DNA of 64,000 nucleotides from Polytrichum commune (GCA_950295325.1 OX485807.1:31097666-31161665); one strand, 5' to 3'; shown: positions 46,930-60,307, numbered from the stretch's first letter. Program-made: numbers and translations. The notes: generated from the sequence alone by a model not told the origin.

Positions 46930-47705
46930 GGTTGCTTATCTTAATTGGACACCTAGATTAGTGTGATGCTTGTTAGGTGCATATATGAGAACCTAAAGAC
47001 ATGTAATTTAAATAGATTGGAATACATGCTCAAAATTTGTTAATTGTTTAGGGTTCAATAGTCAACATGATTGGGGGAGACCTATGTGGCCTTCTTATGG
47101 CTCACTGCTAGTGGATTTCATAAAACAAAATAATTCGAGATTAGCTCCAGAACAATGTGAGGTTCATGTTGGCTTCTTTGGATATAGTTGCAGACACACA
47201 AAAATTTAAACCTCGCAAATCCAAGTATTATAAGGTAGCAAACAAAAAATTCAGGTAACCAAATCAGGGCCATCTACGTTATGACATGGGCTTAGCAAAA
47301 CTGCCAATGCCTATTTTACGATTGACCATTTGTTTTATGACAAAGTAGATGGGTCTTTGATGGATACTTTTTCCAACTAGCCCATGTCTCCTAGGATATA
47401 TATGAAACGTGCAATCAATAAAAGATGGTTGGCAAATCAAGGACGTAGCCACTTTCCTCATAATTTTTGAAGCTCATATGAATATGTTATTCATTATCAA
47501 AGTGAATATTCTTGTACTCATCAAACGCTCATACATGTTACCCCCAATTACGTTGACTATTGAGCCTAAAATAGTTATCATATTTTGAGCATGAAGACCA
47601 TTTCTTTTTACATATGTCTTTTTGAAATCTATTCTTGGAACCATAGCAAACAACATACCACTCAAATATAGGTATCCAATTAAAATGAATAACTGAATTG
47701 GGCAC
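46930..47705. mobile_element. Family E element with long terminal inverted repeats
   Basis: The left arm (46930-47085) includes TTAATTGGACACCTAGATTA, ACATGCTCAAAATTTGTTAA and GGGTTCAATAGTCAACATGA. The right arm (47545-47705) carries the same in reverse: GTTGACTATTGAGCCTAAAA, TATCATATTTTGAGCATGAA and TAGGTATCCAATTAA. Arms are about 155 bp with about 460 bp between. No transposase. Solo arms occur at 34.8, 41.0, 42.9 and 56.7 kb. Confidence 0.6.
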
Positions 47706-47948
47706 GTCTACCTTAAAGTGCACAAGCCTCTACTTTAAGAGATGCCTGCATTGATTGATCCAATTGACCCAAATGTGCTTGCAGTTCCGAATTCACACCT
47801 ACATAAATATGGCATGAATTTTGTGCCTGATTTGAATGTCATTTTGAGACTATAATAAACACAATTCAATATATTGCAATCACTTGTAGCCTCAATAAGT
47901 ACATTTAAAAGTCCTATTATTGTGGGTTACCGTTTGGAGTTACACGTA

Positions 47949-48322
47949 GTTATAATTGCCCTAGGCTAAGTGATATTTGTGTTCATTGGCCCCGCCCCTC
48001 CCACGCCTCTTTCACTGCCCGGTTTTCCTGTTTGCCCTTGTGTGGGAACTCATCCTCATTGGGAACTAATGTGACAATACCTAGTCAAAAATACAAATAT
48101 CCAAGTTCAACATCACTTTCATTATTCCCAAGTTAATTGATGGAGTTCCTTGACATGTCAAAGGAGTTTAATGGCTTAAGTGTCAGGATATTGTCACACT
48201 GGTTCCCAATGGGGACGAGTTCCCACACAGGTGCGGGCAGGAAGACCAGGCAGTGAAGGAGGCATGGGAGGGGGCGGGGCCCAGCTGAACACAAATGTGA
48301 TTTAGCCCAAAGTAGTTATAAC
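47949..48322. mobile_element. Foldback element with arms of about 130 bp
   Basis: The left arm contains GTTATAATTGCCCTAGGCTA, TTTGTGTTCA, GGCCCCGCCCCTCCCACGCC and TGTGGGAACTCATCCTCATT. The right arm carries the reverse: GGTTCCCAATGGGGACGAGT, TCCCACACAGG, GGGAGGGGGCGGGGCC and AACACAAATGTGATTTAGCC. The spacer is about 100 bp. GC content of the arms is far above the surroundings. No coding capacity. Confidence 0.7.
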
Positions 48323-51300
48323 ATTTTATTTAGATTGTCATATCACCAAGTAAGTAATTTCATGTTTTTTTACATGAGTATTTTTGTTTGTCTTGTTTGT
48401 CAAGTAAGATATGATAACCTTAGTAGAAATTTTGAACCAATTACTAAAGATTTTACATGCAACTTGAACAAAACTGAGTACATGTATATGATTTCTCATT
48501 TGGCTGTGTAGCATACTTTCTTACTATCAATGTAACGTGAAATTCTGCATACACATGCACAAGTTTGTGCAGTATCATATCCAACTTTCAAATTTGGAAA
48601 AAAAACCCGTGAATTATTTGTGGTTGTCTGTTGAAGATGAGCATGTTCAAAGAGTACTTGGTATTGTTCGTGATTGTACCTCCAAACTTGAATGCCATGA
48701 GGGATATATATTATTGACACTGTGAGCACTGAGAAAGAGTCATCACCAAACCTTGAGTCATGATGCATGAAGACACATTCTACACAATATTCAAGGGGTC
48801 TGATTAATTAGCACCATTGATAGAAATATGAAAATAAAAAAAACTATGGCCATTTCTTTAGACTTATCACCAATGTTCATCATGCTATCATTGCTCATGT
48901 GCAATTCTTCTGGCCTTCTTCATAGTCTGAGTTGGCACGTATTTCATGGTGAATCTTCTCATGTCATATATAATTTCTGCCTACTACCGTAAGATCCTCA
49001 TGTAGACAAATAACACACTGAATCCTACGTATAAGTTAACTTAAACTGATTGTGTTGGATATTGCGAGTCCAACAAGTGTTCAAAACGCTGCGTCAAAAT
49101 GTTCACTTTTATGAATGGAATCACTACTTTTCAAACTATATATATCTTGGTTATAAATATCACAGTATTAAAGCATTTTTGTATATGAAAATATTCTTAG
49201 AAGAATATAGCACTCTAAAGTATAATACAATTCTGCGAGTTTATCACTTTATTGATAGAATCCACATTGAGATAGTTGATTATTAAATCATTCAAATGAA
49301 CATGGATCAACCTTAATTAAGTTGGCTCATCACTTCTTGTTTCATTCTTTATTTCTTACTCTTCACACTCAATGTTAAAATTCATGATATGGCATGATTT
49401 GATATGACAAAGGTTTAGTTTCCATGTAGGCCGATGGCCCACTAGAATTTGGTGGGCGAGCAACCTATATGGAAACTAGCCTTAAGCACCATCCATGTTT
49501 CTCTTTGGCAAGAAAAATTTACTGAAATGATGCAAGAACAATCCATGTGCAACTCTTGAAATAACAAATTTTCAAGCTAAATTTGATTACTTGTTTGGTC
49601 ACTTGTGACACTTGAAGCAACCAAGCTCACTTTGGGATCACACTTAAATCAACCAAACTAGCAAGACTACTACCTAGGTTGCCTTATATTGCCACCACAT
49701 TGGTTATGGCAAATAGTGGGGACAAATCTATATTGTGACTTGCCATGGACAAACTTATAGTTTGGCCCACAATATACAGACCGTAGCACAAGAAATAGTG
49801 TGCAACTCTTTTACACTTTAATCTTCACCCAACCTTAAACCTCTCACTTTGTTTGCGTTCTTTCACTACATGTTTTTGTCCTAGGACATATGCAAATCCA
49901 AAGAGCCTAATCTCATTTCACTAGTTCAATAATGGACGAGTAAAATTTGAAAATTGGCATGAAGAGAAAATAATATTTAATTGCAATTATGCCAAATGGC
50001 TAAGAATGAGGCAATCTTAGTATTCGTGTTCAAATCAATGAACTAGGTACCTTGTCAAGACAATGAAACTCATGCCAAACTAGTTGTGGAAACTCCTACC
50101 CAACCAATGTTTCAAAGGAAAATGATTGAATGAAGAAACATAGGTAAATGTGGAATGCAATGTAACTGCACGTGAGATATTTGTGTGTTCTTATGGTCAA
50201 ATTTATCAAAATGGATTGGTGGGCTAGGATTGATCCTATATCTCCAATCGTCCTTATTCTTGCAAACATGTGTGTTTTCTTTGCCGAATATTAGGTTGCA
50301 ATTAAATTTGCATCCATCACGAATGTAGCGCATATTGATCATGTGACAAGGCTTCAACCAACTTCACACCCAAGCTTACTTGATCAAGGCCTATGACAAT
50401 TGTATTTTGCTTTATTAAGATAAATTTGAGATAAATAACACATTCACATTACTTTTGATCACATGATTATCTTTTGGCATTCTAAGTGCTAAATTGGACA
50501 TCACTCTATGATGTTGGGAAGTCCATGGCCTCCACTCACTTGTGTCAAATATGAGACCATGTGCACATATCTCATGGGTTTTGCTTGCATAAAAAGCCAT
50601 TAAACAAAATATGCTTTACATTTAAATTATTGGGCAACATTGGGCATAATGAGTGAAGAAAACGCTACCAGGCCAACCTCCAAAGTAAGTTGGACGCACC
50701 ATGATGATACCATGAGGAGCCACCACTCATACAAGAGACTGTACAAATGAAGGCACATATTGATGCAGAGGGAGCAAAGACCCAATGCAACAAATACGCG
50801 GAGAACAAATATGAAGTTGTTGAAAGCTAGTATGACAATCACATCCACACATGCTAGTGCTAGTGAACAAGGTTTGTCTAGTCGCTAGCTACATCCACTG
50901 ATAAGTGTGGGGAAGGTACACAAAAAGATGGAGTTTTATAGCAATGATCACACTTCAACACAACATAGACAAATCCAATCATGCAACATAAGCAACAAAG
51001 CTAGTGTAGACAAGCAATTCATTTGACTCACAACACACACAACCCAAAAACATAGCATAGACATAAAACTTGCTAGACACACAACACACATAGGTCAAAA
51101 AAACATCAGGGTTGTCTGGATCCAAGACAAGAAATGAGCCACACATCCCTGATTTGAAAGTCATAGACACACTTACACAACGCAATAGGTGGAAGACACA
51201 AGTAACCAACATAGAAACACAACATGGATCCATAACAACAACAACAACAAAAAATGCCTTAGATTATATTTGAATATTATTCTAACAACTTTTTCTCTCT

Positions 51301-51589
51301 TACAATTAGTCATTGTCTATAAGTGTATCTTTACACTTTTAGACACCCCTCCACATGCTCCTACATGCCATGCCCCCTCCTTACTGGAAGTCAATAGGAC
51401 TAGAGATGAGATAGCACAAGCATATACACATACACAAAGGCATATAAACAATGCTTGAAGTGAGATGGTCTCATGCTCTCCTTGCTTTGCCTTTTATTGC
51501 TTTTCTTCTTTTCTTTGGTTCATACAAACAATATGGGATAACTCTTATCCCTCTCGGACAAGCATTGTGGCCTTATTCTAACCTTATTG
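48323..51589. other. Long AT-rich intergenic stretch, nothing recognised
   Basis: Short frames on both strands have no motifs. The plus strand becomes A/C-rich after 50.9 kb, anticipating the LINE relics. Confidence 0.35.
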
Positions 51590-51849
51590 TCTCTCATGCC
51601 TCTTTCATTACATTTCTATGACTACGAGCAATCTAATGGTCCGCCTTCAACAATAACCTCATATCACATGCCACAAACACAATACCCAACATAGCCAAAT
51701 GGCTATCCACTTAAGACATCCATCGAAAATGGTCCAACCTTTTCTGGAATGCATCATGGATCACTAATGCGCATTTCATCTAAGTCCTCAAATTCTAAGA
51801 TGGCAAATACATGGGCAACTGTTGAAAAAATAAAGAAATGAAGAAATGA

Positions 51850-51886
<37 letters not shown>

Positions 51887-52745
51887 AAAAAATAAAATTT
51901 TCCCCTATGCAACCTTTGCCCACTCAAAGAAAACAACATGCCTACACCTCCTATCATGTTGTACAAATCAACACATAACCATCCTCCTCACAAATGAACA
52001 TAATAAAGCGGTTCATGCACCGCCCTACTATCCCACCCCACCATAAGAAGTTTCAAACTCATAAATGCATGTAGAACCCATAATCATGCACCAAAGACTA
52101 CAATACCATCATGGCTTCTCCCATGCACATGCTACCTACTACAATGCAAATGTCATGCCAAGTTACAACCATACATACTCTGTATTCTCAACACAAAGCC
52201 CATGGATAAGCCCCCATTCATACCCCACTCCAACTTAAAAGTACAACTCATTGAATTCACATATTGCAATGATAGATTCCCCGAGTTGCCATCACAAGAA
52301 AACTACAGAAATATGACATGTTACAAACATCAGCAACATAACAATTTTGATGGTTCTACCCCCAATAGTTATCATGGCATGCATTAGAGGCACCATACAT
52401 AAATCCACCACCAAAACCCTCCTAGATCTCAAAATACCCACTAACAAAGTCCACAAACTTATGGAAACCCTCTCACAAATCTCCATTTGATATCTCACAC
52501 ACATCATCCTCAATAAATGATTGCTAGAAAAGAATCAAGCCCCAATATAGCTCCCATAAGCACACAAAACATTGACCCAAACTCAACAATTATTAACTAG
52601 CAATAGCCAATTAACCACCGGTCCACCTGCTAATTGTAGCCATTAAACCACCTCTTCTTTAGGTCCACATGGAAATAGAGAAGCAATGACGAACGGACAT
52701 CGCATGTCAACGTACATACACATTTGACATTCCCTTTTCTTTCTT
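51590..52745 (+). mobile_element. LINE-like retroelement relic with finger and restriction-like endonuclease (copy 3)
   Basis: Text in order: KWSNLFWNASWITNAHFI (about 51730), a frame with CLHLLSCCTNQH and EHNKAVHA (51940-52020), then PMHMLPTTMQM, which in the neighbouring frame reads LLPCTCYLLQCKCHAK, and KVQLIEFTYCNDRFPE (52241-52288). The PD pair has decayed to PY. A CA repeat at 51853-51883 interrupts the finger region. The 3' part includes GGACATCGCATGTCAACG at 52694, as in copy 2, and ends in a CT-rich tail. Non-functional. Confidence 0.65.
51853..51883. repeat. (CA)n microsatellite
   Basis: About 16 CA units inside the LINE relic. Confidence 0.9.
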
Positions 52746-53149
52746 GAAGTTGTTGAAACCTTAAAACAAAGCCAAGAAGAACACCACGAAGCTGACGCAT
52801 CAAATGTTGGAACACTACAATGAGACTTGGGAACAAATCAAATTATGCACAAGATAGACAATGACACAATACCAACATTCGTGGAAGCAACATCCATCCC
52901 CAATTGAGGCATAAACACAACCACTGATTATATACTGGCCCACCACAAACATTTGGAAGAAGAGAAGCTAGCGCAAATGGTAGAGGGGCAACCCGAGACC
53001 CAAACAACAAAATGATCAGCAATGGACAAGAACAACCTATCGGAGGTGATGCGAGGGAAAAATCTCTATGAATACAACAAGACCAAGAAGAAATCCCACA
53101 ATAAGTCAAGGTTAGTGTGCACTAACCTTTCCCATATTCAGACTCAATG

Positions 53150-54290
53150 CTTATGAATGCACATATGCAACCCATCCACATAAAGATATGACATCAATCC
53201 ATCATTCAGAGACAATAATAGAACTTCACAAATCTCTCCTACTATCACGACACCGTAATCTCTTCCCCACTTGTTGATCTAACACAACTAATCAATATTA
53301 TAAAAACAATCACCAGTTCTACCAAAAACTCCGTAATGACCTCATCTACTCCTCCAAAACATTGTCCTACCACAAAGATCTATTCCCAAAAAAGCCCACT
53401 CAAAATCCTCCAAAACCTTCATGACCAATCACACATGCTTTGGTCAACATATCCGCCATCCATAATGCTCATTCGACTAAAACGATACACAAAAAACCAT
53501 CCATGCGCGCACACACACACACACAAAATCAACAACATACCTTATGCACCCCACCAAAAAAAATCCCCAATGGCCATGCACCAAACACACGCCACCAAAT
53601 ACATAAGAAACATCCTCCACAAACATACACATCAAACTAACCAACCACCCTTGGTGCGGTAATACAAATCCCGCTACCAAATAATTTACAAATAGACACC
53701 CACCATTAATCCCATGAGACAACTCACAAATATACACAAAAACATGTAAAACATACCTTCAAACATCAACACCCTTCCACTCCCCTCCAACACATGTTAC
53801 CTGTCATTTCCTCATGCTTACTCCCTTGCACATGTTACCCACCAAGATGCCAATGGCATGCTTGACTAAGACCATACATATCAATATATATATTAGGAAC
53901 CCCGCCCACTACCAAATCTACCAAACCTCGAGATGCAAATGTTTGAATTTACCTACTGCAATGACACAATCACCACAACATCCACAACCCAAAAACAAGA
54001 TAAATACACCATCCTCCAACCACTACTAATTAACCCAACTAGGTTGGGAAGTGTTGCCGTCCATCATCCTCTTTGTAAGCATAAGAAGAGCTATACATGC
54101 CACAATCACTAAATGCCTCCAAGACCTTTGAATTTCCACTCTCAAAATTGACAAACTAATAGAGATTTTCTTGCAAATTGCCATAAGATATTTAACACAT
54201 GTCATTCTTAACCAAAGAAACCTAAAAAAGGAAGACACCCGGTCCCACTCAACTAAAAACTCACTAATACTAACATTCAAGCCCTTAAGT
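53150..54290 (+). mobile_element. LINE-like retroelement relic (copy 4)
   Basis: The endonuclease segment is readable: LLPCTCYPPRCQWHA at about 53826, then MFEFTYCNDTI at 53938, KQDKYTILQPLL and a shifted frame with a GWEVLPSIILF-like block. The finger and RNase H are not clear. The 5' text (FYQKLRNDLIYSSKTLSYHK near 53310) may be linker. It lies about 400 bp after copy 3 in the same orientation, and 52746-53149 may belong to it. Confidence 0.55.
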
Positions 54291-55542
54291 TTGTAAATAT
54301 TGTAGGACTACATTGTTTATGTGTTACACACACTATTTGCGAATGCCTAAATTAGATGCCTAGAGGTCTCAAATTGTCATGTCCACTAATTTCCCAAAAA
54401 ATAAAATTCATCAACATAAGTAATTTTTTTTTAAGTGGACAACTATCTTGTATTATGACATTTAGCGTAGCAGATTGGGATACTTGAAAAGCTAGTTTTG
54501 CGTTTTGGTATGCAAGGGGATTCGAAGATGTTATTGAGCATACTAATGGCAAGTGTCACGTGTTTATATTTTAATATGCAAGAGGAAGATATTCATAAGC
54601 ATGTTAATGTCAAGTGCCATTTGTATACACTTAGTCAACTTGTAGATTATTGTGTGACACATGCATACACTTCATGACATTATTGAACATACTCATGCCA
54701 AGATATAAGTAGGTGCACTTGAATGCCAAGTGTCATGCGGTCACACTAATGATGAGGCTCTCGATAATTAGTGTAAAAATGAACATTGACATTCCAAGTA
54801 CTTTTTCTTTTCTTTCTTGCTTTGCACAATCCATGATACCCTACTTCTTGCCCCTTAGTATGCATGGACGACCACAAAGTGACCAATTTGTGGTCAAAGT
54901 ACCAAATCATCAATTTCCAAACCTCTATTGGAGACACTCCCCACAAGATGTTTAGGTTCGATAACAATACATCTTTAGACTGTTGGGATTGAGCAAAAGA
55001 CCTAATTTGTAGATTCTACACAATTGGAAAATATTGTTGAGTGCACAAAATACAAACCAAATTCTAGAATTGCTTCAATCATGTCCCACTTTGCAAATTT
55101 TTACCTAGTAATGAAGAAACAAAATTTTGGATGAAAATCTCTACTTATAGTATACTGATTTTTTATTTTGAAATTCTTTTACATGCAAAACATCATAACC
55201 AATTCAAATATGGTACAATCATGTCGAAGGTGTGGTTGTAACTTCAATGTACATTTTCCTATTTATGTGGGATTTTGTTTTAGACTTTGCGCTCCTTCAA
55301 CTAAAGAGAAATTGCTCATGCAATTGCTTTGACTTTGTAGATATAGGCCCAGGCATTGAGGGGTTAAGCGTTTGTGAGGAGAGACTAAAGTCCAACCGTT
55401 CTAAAGCTGACTACCTTAGCCTAAAGTTCATTGAGCTGTCCACAGTCAGGTCCTTTCTTGGATGCAATATATATTATTTATTTTGTTTTCCACTACGGAA
55501 GGCCTAGATACTCGGAGGGTTCCAACTTCCAAGAGTCAAACT
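54291..55542. other. Non-coding stretch, nothing recognised
   Basis: Contains imperfect direct repeats around AATGCCAAGTGTCATG and AATGTCAAGTGCCATT (54548, 54607, 54721). No gene is supported. Confidence 0.35.
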
Positions 55543-56384
55543 AAGGGCCACGTCATACACGAGACTGAGAGCCCGTGACCATTGCACTTCAAGCACTCTC
55601 ATTGGTGGAAAAGACGGAGCCGGTCCAAGTTCGCTTCACACTACGCTTGAGGGACCAACATAGTATGTGAATGCAATATGAATGTAAAGTCTACATGGAT
55701 TCCTCCATGGTATCGAATGGATTATGTTTCATGGTCACTTGGACTATTTTCAAAAACCATCTCTTGGAGGTAGGCATAACAAAAACAAGGAGATCATGGC
55801 ATCTCGAATGCTCACAAGCGTTGTTTCATCATGCGCAAGGTTCCTGCATAAATAGAAATTCACTAAAAGAGCATTTGGTCGAGGGTCTGGTTCTTGGGGG
55901 GGGGGGGCAGTGTGTTAAAAAGTTAAGGATATAGGTGCGAACAACCACTATTTTATAGGGGGGTATTACTTTCAATTCTCTTTTTTTTTCACATGCTATC
56001 ATTATGTAAATTTCTACTTTGGGTTAATAGAAAAATGGCTTGCATTCTTAAAATTTCAAATTACTTATTATTCCATACCCTATAGTACCTTAAAGATGTC
56101 CAGTGCCATTTTTGATACCCTATATTACTCTTAAGCCCAATTATAAAATTTTGCTCCCATGTTTTTAAAATACCCTATCATTTGTTCGCACGTATATTGC
56201 TACTCCAACCAATGACTACCCCCCCCCCCCCGAGGTCTGGTTACATATGACTTCACATTACACTCGAGGGTCCGTGACCACACTACATGACTTTGGAGGT
56301 GTCTTGGGATGGCCTTTGGACACTTTCTTTTGAGCTCTCACAATTACATGGTCACGGCTCTTGGCTCATGTGTGAAGTGGCCCT
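55543..56384. mobile_element. Family A non-autonomous TIR transposon, copy 3 (inverted, interrupted)
   Basis: Begins AAGGGCCACGTCATACACGA and GACTGAGAGCCCGTGACCAT. It ends GTCACGGCTCTTGGCTCATG and TGTGAAGTGGCCCTT. Without the insertion at 55896-56231 it would be about 500 bp, in reverse orientation to the copies at 36 kb. Confidence 0.8.
55896..56231. mobile_element. Nested element with G-run/C-run termini, Mutator-like
   Basis: Starts with 12 G and ends with 13 C. Inside lies GATATAGGTGCGAACAA on the left and TTTGTTCGCACGTATATTGC on the right, inverted. Flanks GAGGGTCTGGTT (55881-55892) and GAGGTCTGGTT (56232-56242) are a near-perfect 11-12 bp direct repeat of family A sequence present once in other copies. 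The duplication length points to a Mutator-like MITE. No coding capacity. Confidence 0.65.
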
Positions 56385-56499
56385 TAGTTTCAAAGACTCC
56401 AAATTAGCATGTGACCTATAAGGGGGTGAATTTTTTTGAAGGTAGAAGTGTCTGATTCAACTACTTATTTCAATCAAACATCTATATTTGGGTGTGTGT

Positions 56500-56724
56500 G
56501 TGTGTGTACACTAGTTATTGTATTTAATGTCACCTACTTCTTGGAATTATGCAATGCTATAACTATTTCCTGTATATCTCATTTGTTGCCAACAAAGGTC
56601 ACATTGTTTGTTTGGACATTATTGAACATCAACATCTTTACTTGGTTTAAAAATACATGAATAGTAAACATATATAGCATTGTGTGACTCCAAATAGTAA
56701 GTGACACTAAATATGATATTGAGT
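56500..56724. repeat. Family C MITE
   Basis: TAATGTCACCTACTTCTTGG, CAATGCTATAACTATTTCC, TTGTTTGGACATTATTG, then TAGCATTGTGTGACTCCAAA and AGTAAGTGACACTAAATATG, the same order and spacing as 487-712. Confidence 0.65.
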
Positions 56725-56845
56725 GTAGTGAGTTGTGGTTCTAAGATCGGATACCAAAAAGACACGTGCTCAGAAGAGACTAGGCTACATGCTCAGATTA
56801 TGATAACCATTCGAAGCTCAATATTGAAATCAACATAGGTGGAGG
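56725..56845. repeat. Family E arm, solo
   Basis: GAGTTGTGGTTCTAAGATCG, GATACCAAAAAGACACGTGC, TACATGCTCAGATTATGATA and ACCATTCGAAGCTCAATA match the arms at 47 kb. It abuts the family C element. Confidence 0.5.
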
Positions 56846-57149
56846 GACTACAACCTCGATTTGGACTTGCTAACCGTCATGTACAATGAATGAGCTAACA
56901 TTTAAGTATATTTGGACAAACCAAGCACTTTTTTAAAAAAAAGGACGTGTACTTGTGGGGACCAAAATATCAAACAACCACAAAAGCAACAACACAACAA
57001 CCACAATAACCACGACTTCGAATGTTTGTATTCCATGTTCATCAACCATCACATTTGTGTAGTTTTGTGATCTAGTGTACATCATATTGGCGGTTGGAAT
57101 TGTCCAAAATTCATGCATGAATCCAAATATACTTAAATCCTAGTCAACA

Positions 57150-57375
57150 TGGAGAACCGATCGCTAGTTGCAGATGAACTAGTCAAGTTTGCATGATAAC
57201 TGGTTGAAGTTGTTCAAGACTTTAGGAAAAACACCAATCATTTTAGAGGAATGTATGGGTTATATCTCAATTCAATAAAGAAAAACCAAGAACATTGATC
57301 ACAACATGTAAGCACTTGGACTTGGAAATACTAGGATTTTGACCGATTATTATGCCCAAAAATGACCAATGGACA
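57150..57375. repeat. Family B repeat unit
   Basis: GAGAACCGATCGCTAGTTGC to TAGGATTTTGACCGATTATT and ATGCCCAAAAATGACC. Confidence 0.6.
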
Positions 57376-57399
57376 CTAGAGTTATTTGCTCAATCACTC

Positions 57400-57670
57400 A
57401 AAGAGAGACTAAACCGTGGGGTTTGATCCTTCTTTGAGAAAACTTTATGTTTAAAGTTCGTTAGCTCATCATGTATTGGAGCCTATTTTGAAAGTCGGGT
57501 GAAATTTTTTGGGACCTTCTCTTTTCATCTCTCAAACTTTGAGAGGATTTGAGGAACTAAAATAGGGTATGTGCATGGGACCCACCGCCCTAAATTTCCG
57601 ATCTACCTATGCAAGGCTAGCTTGCCCACCCATCCTAGTAGGAGAAGCTAGAATTATGGGTAACAATGGC
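57400..57670. repeat. Family G repeat, shared with the last HslU intron
   Basis: GGGTTTGATCCTTCTTTGAG matches the direct strand at 30.17 kb. GAACTAAAATAGGGTATG, GGACCCACCGCCCTA and AAGGCTAGCTTGCCCACCCA match 29.93-30.05 kb in reverse. Confidence 0.45.
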
Positions 57671-58439
57671 CCAACACCACTCTTTTGCATCAAGAAGACC
57701 TTGGTGACTTTTACCATGCCCACACTAGGACTAAGCGATTGAGCCACACAAGTGTAAGAGTTTCATACTGCTAGGGGTTCTTGTCATGTATGCATTGGCA
57801 AAACTGTAGTGCGTTGCACTCAATGAGGTAAGTTTCCATCACTATTTGAGAATGTAGTATTAGGGAGCCCCAAGTCTTTCTTTCAATTGGACCATCAAGT
57901 TGACATTAGCCTCTATCTCACATAGGCTACCACTATGATGTGCTCTCAATCCCATTAGCCTTTTGGCTTCCTGGACTTTAAAATCAATTTCATTTCATTA
58001 TGAGTAGGACGAAAATCCATACTGGTACGACTAAATTTCGGAAAGAGATGCACTTTCCATATCAAGAGGAACTCCTCCTATTGCCCATGACCAACAATTA
58101 ACCCTAGTGTGGACATGGTATAAGTGTTAATTCTCATAAAATCAACGTTTGGGACCAAACCCATGATTTTGTTTGCTTGACTTTCCAACTCACTCTAATA
58201 ATCATGTCCATATTAATTGCTAATTGCATGTACTTAAAGAAGTGGGCTAAAAAAAAAATTAATTAAAAAAAAAAAACCATTAAAGACCCATCTACCTTAT
58301 TATGTTGGAAAGATGAGAAACACCCTCGTATGCAATACTTTCCTCTCTCCCAGTGTCGCCAATTTACATGATTGCAAGCCAAATGAGTTGCGGTTCAATT
58401 TCTTGAAGTAGTGCCCAAACAACTAAGTGGATCAGTGAA
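57671..58439. other. Non-coding stretch, nothing recognised
   Basis: Includes an A-rich run at 58250-58277. Confidence 0.35.
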
Positions 58440-58665
58440 TGGAGAGAACCAACCGCTAGTTACAGATTAAGCGGTTGAGTTGGAAAAAATAACTGGTTGG
58501 AGTTCAAGACTTCAGGAAAACTACACATCAATTAAGAGAAATCTATGGAATATACTTCAAATCAATCAAGAAAAACGGAAAGATCATAATTTATGTAACC
58601 AGTTGGACTTTGAAACACAAGGATTTTGACTGATTATGCCCCAAAATCTCCCCAATCACTGAAGA
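58440..58665. repeat. Family B repeat unit
   Basis: GAGAACCAACCGCTAGTTAC to AGGATTTTGACTGATTATGC and CCCAAAATCTCCCC. A poly-C run lies further right at 58831. Confidence 0.6.
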
Positions 58666-59042
58666 AGATGTCTGATGTTCATGATCATAACTATTCCTCA
58701 AATCCTTCCTCAATACAACACCAAATATCCTTCAACATAAAATGATAATTATATTTTTCCAAGGAGCCCGACAATATCCTTGGGGCTCGCCACTGCATGC
58801 AACTGCCATCTAAATTAGAGGTGCCATCACACCCCCCCCCCCTTTAAATAAGTTAAGCAGGTGTTATTTGGTTCGGTTTTTCTTGTTCTCCATTTTCTGT
58901 TGATTAGATTTATGTCTTCAAATTTGCGATGCGTTGGCAAATCTATGATGAAACATCAACAACAAGCATGTCGAAAGTTTGAAACCTCCCCTAAACTATA
59001 CAGTCTATACTCAATATTGTACTTTGTGTCATATGGCATTTT

Positions 59043-59542
59043 AGGGCCACTTCACATGAGAGCCAAGAGCCGTGACCATGAAATTGTGAGAGCTCAAAAG
59101 AAAGTGTCCAAAGGTTGTCCCAAGACACCTCCAAAATCATGTAGTTTGGTAACGGACCCTCGAGTGTAGTGTGAAGTCATATGTAACCGGACCCTCGATC
59201 AAATGCTAGTCCAAGAACTTAAATTCATGCAGGTCCTCACACATGATAAAATAAAATAAATTAACAGTTATGAGCATTGAAAGTGCCATGATCTCCTGGT
59301 TTTGTGTTAAGCCTACCTCCAAGAGGCGGTTTTTGAAAATAATCCAAGTGACCATGAAACACGATCCATTCGATGCCACATAAGAATCCATGTAGACTTT
59401 ACATCCATCTTGCATTCACAAACTATGTTGGTCCCTCAAGCATAGTGTGAAGCGAACTTGGACCGGCTCTGCCTTTTCCACCAATGAGAGTGCTTCAAGT
59501 GGCATAGTCACGGGCTCTCAGTCTCGTGTGTGAAGTGGTCCT
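59043..59542. mobile_element. Family A non-autonomous TIR transposon, copy 4 (complete)
   Basis: Starts AGGGCCACTTCACATGAGAG and ends CTCTCAGTCTCGTGTGTGAA plus GTGGTCCT. It is 500 bp, the cleanest copy, in the same orientation as the 36-kb pair. Flanks TTTT and AAAA extend the palindrome, so the target duplication is unclear. Confidence 0.8.
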
Positions 59543-60307
59543 AAAACCCTGTGCAGTGAAAATTGAGCTTACTGGCATCCCTCTTTATTAAACCATGGTT
59601 TGGTCACACAAGACAGAGTTGTATTATCCAAATGTTGCATTCTGACGTTTGGGCCTCAAATGTCGTACTATATATCGAGGTTTTAAAAGAAATTTGCCCT
59701 ATTTCAATCTATATAGTCATTTCATATACATAATGAAGAGACGTAAGTACAAAAGAACACTTGTATCAAAGAAATATGCTCTCAACATTTTTTAATGTCT
59801 CCCAATGTGTGCTGCATCATTCCCTAAGATTTTCATGCATGTTCCAAAGTACTCCAACCCTATGTCTTTAATACGACACTTGGTAATATGACAACCTCGA
59901 TATAATAACACAATTTTTATAAACCGAACTTTCTAGTTAAAATCTACCTCTATAATACAACTATGACATTGTTAATACAACACTCATGGCCCCCCAAAAT
60001 GTCATATTATAGTGGTAATAAATGTATATATGATAGGTCCCATGCATGTATAAGTGCTGAGTTGATATTGACTATATGTAACTTTCACATATGAAATGTG
60101 GATATAAGAAACTTTAATGTAAAATGATGTTAAAACATGGGAACTAAGGAAACTAGGTTGTCTATCTTAAAACCTAATCAAAATACTCATAAGCTTTTAT
60201 CTCTTTCGCAATAGTTTTTCACCTAAACCCTAAACCAAGGTGCGCAATTTGTTGTCGATTGTATTTCTACCTCCTAGTTGCACAAAGGTGGTGCAATCAC
60301 TTGACCA

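Noticed and set aside
51853-51883. CA repeat considered as possible CRISPR or regulatory array
   Set aside because: Simple dinucleotide microsatellite; there are no spacers, and the genome is eukaryotic.
53336-53662. 108-codon frame with His/Thr/Pro-rich text
   Set aside because: Composition reflects the C/A-rich strand of a LINE relic and an ACAC repeat, not a protein of its own.
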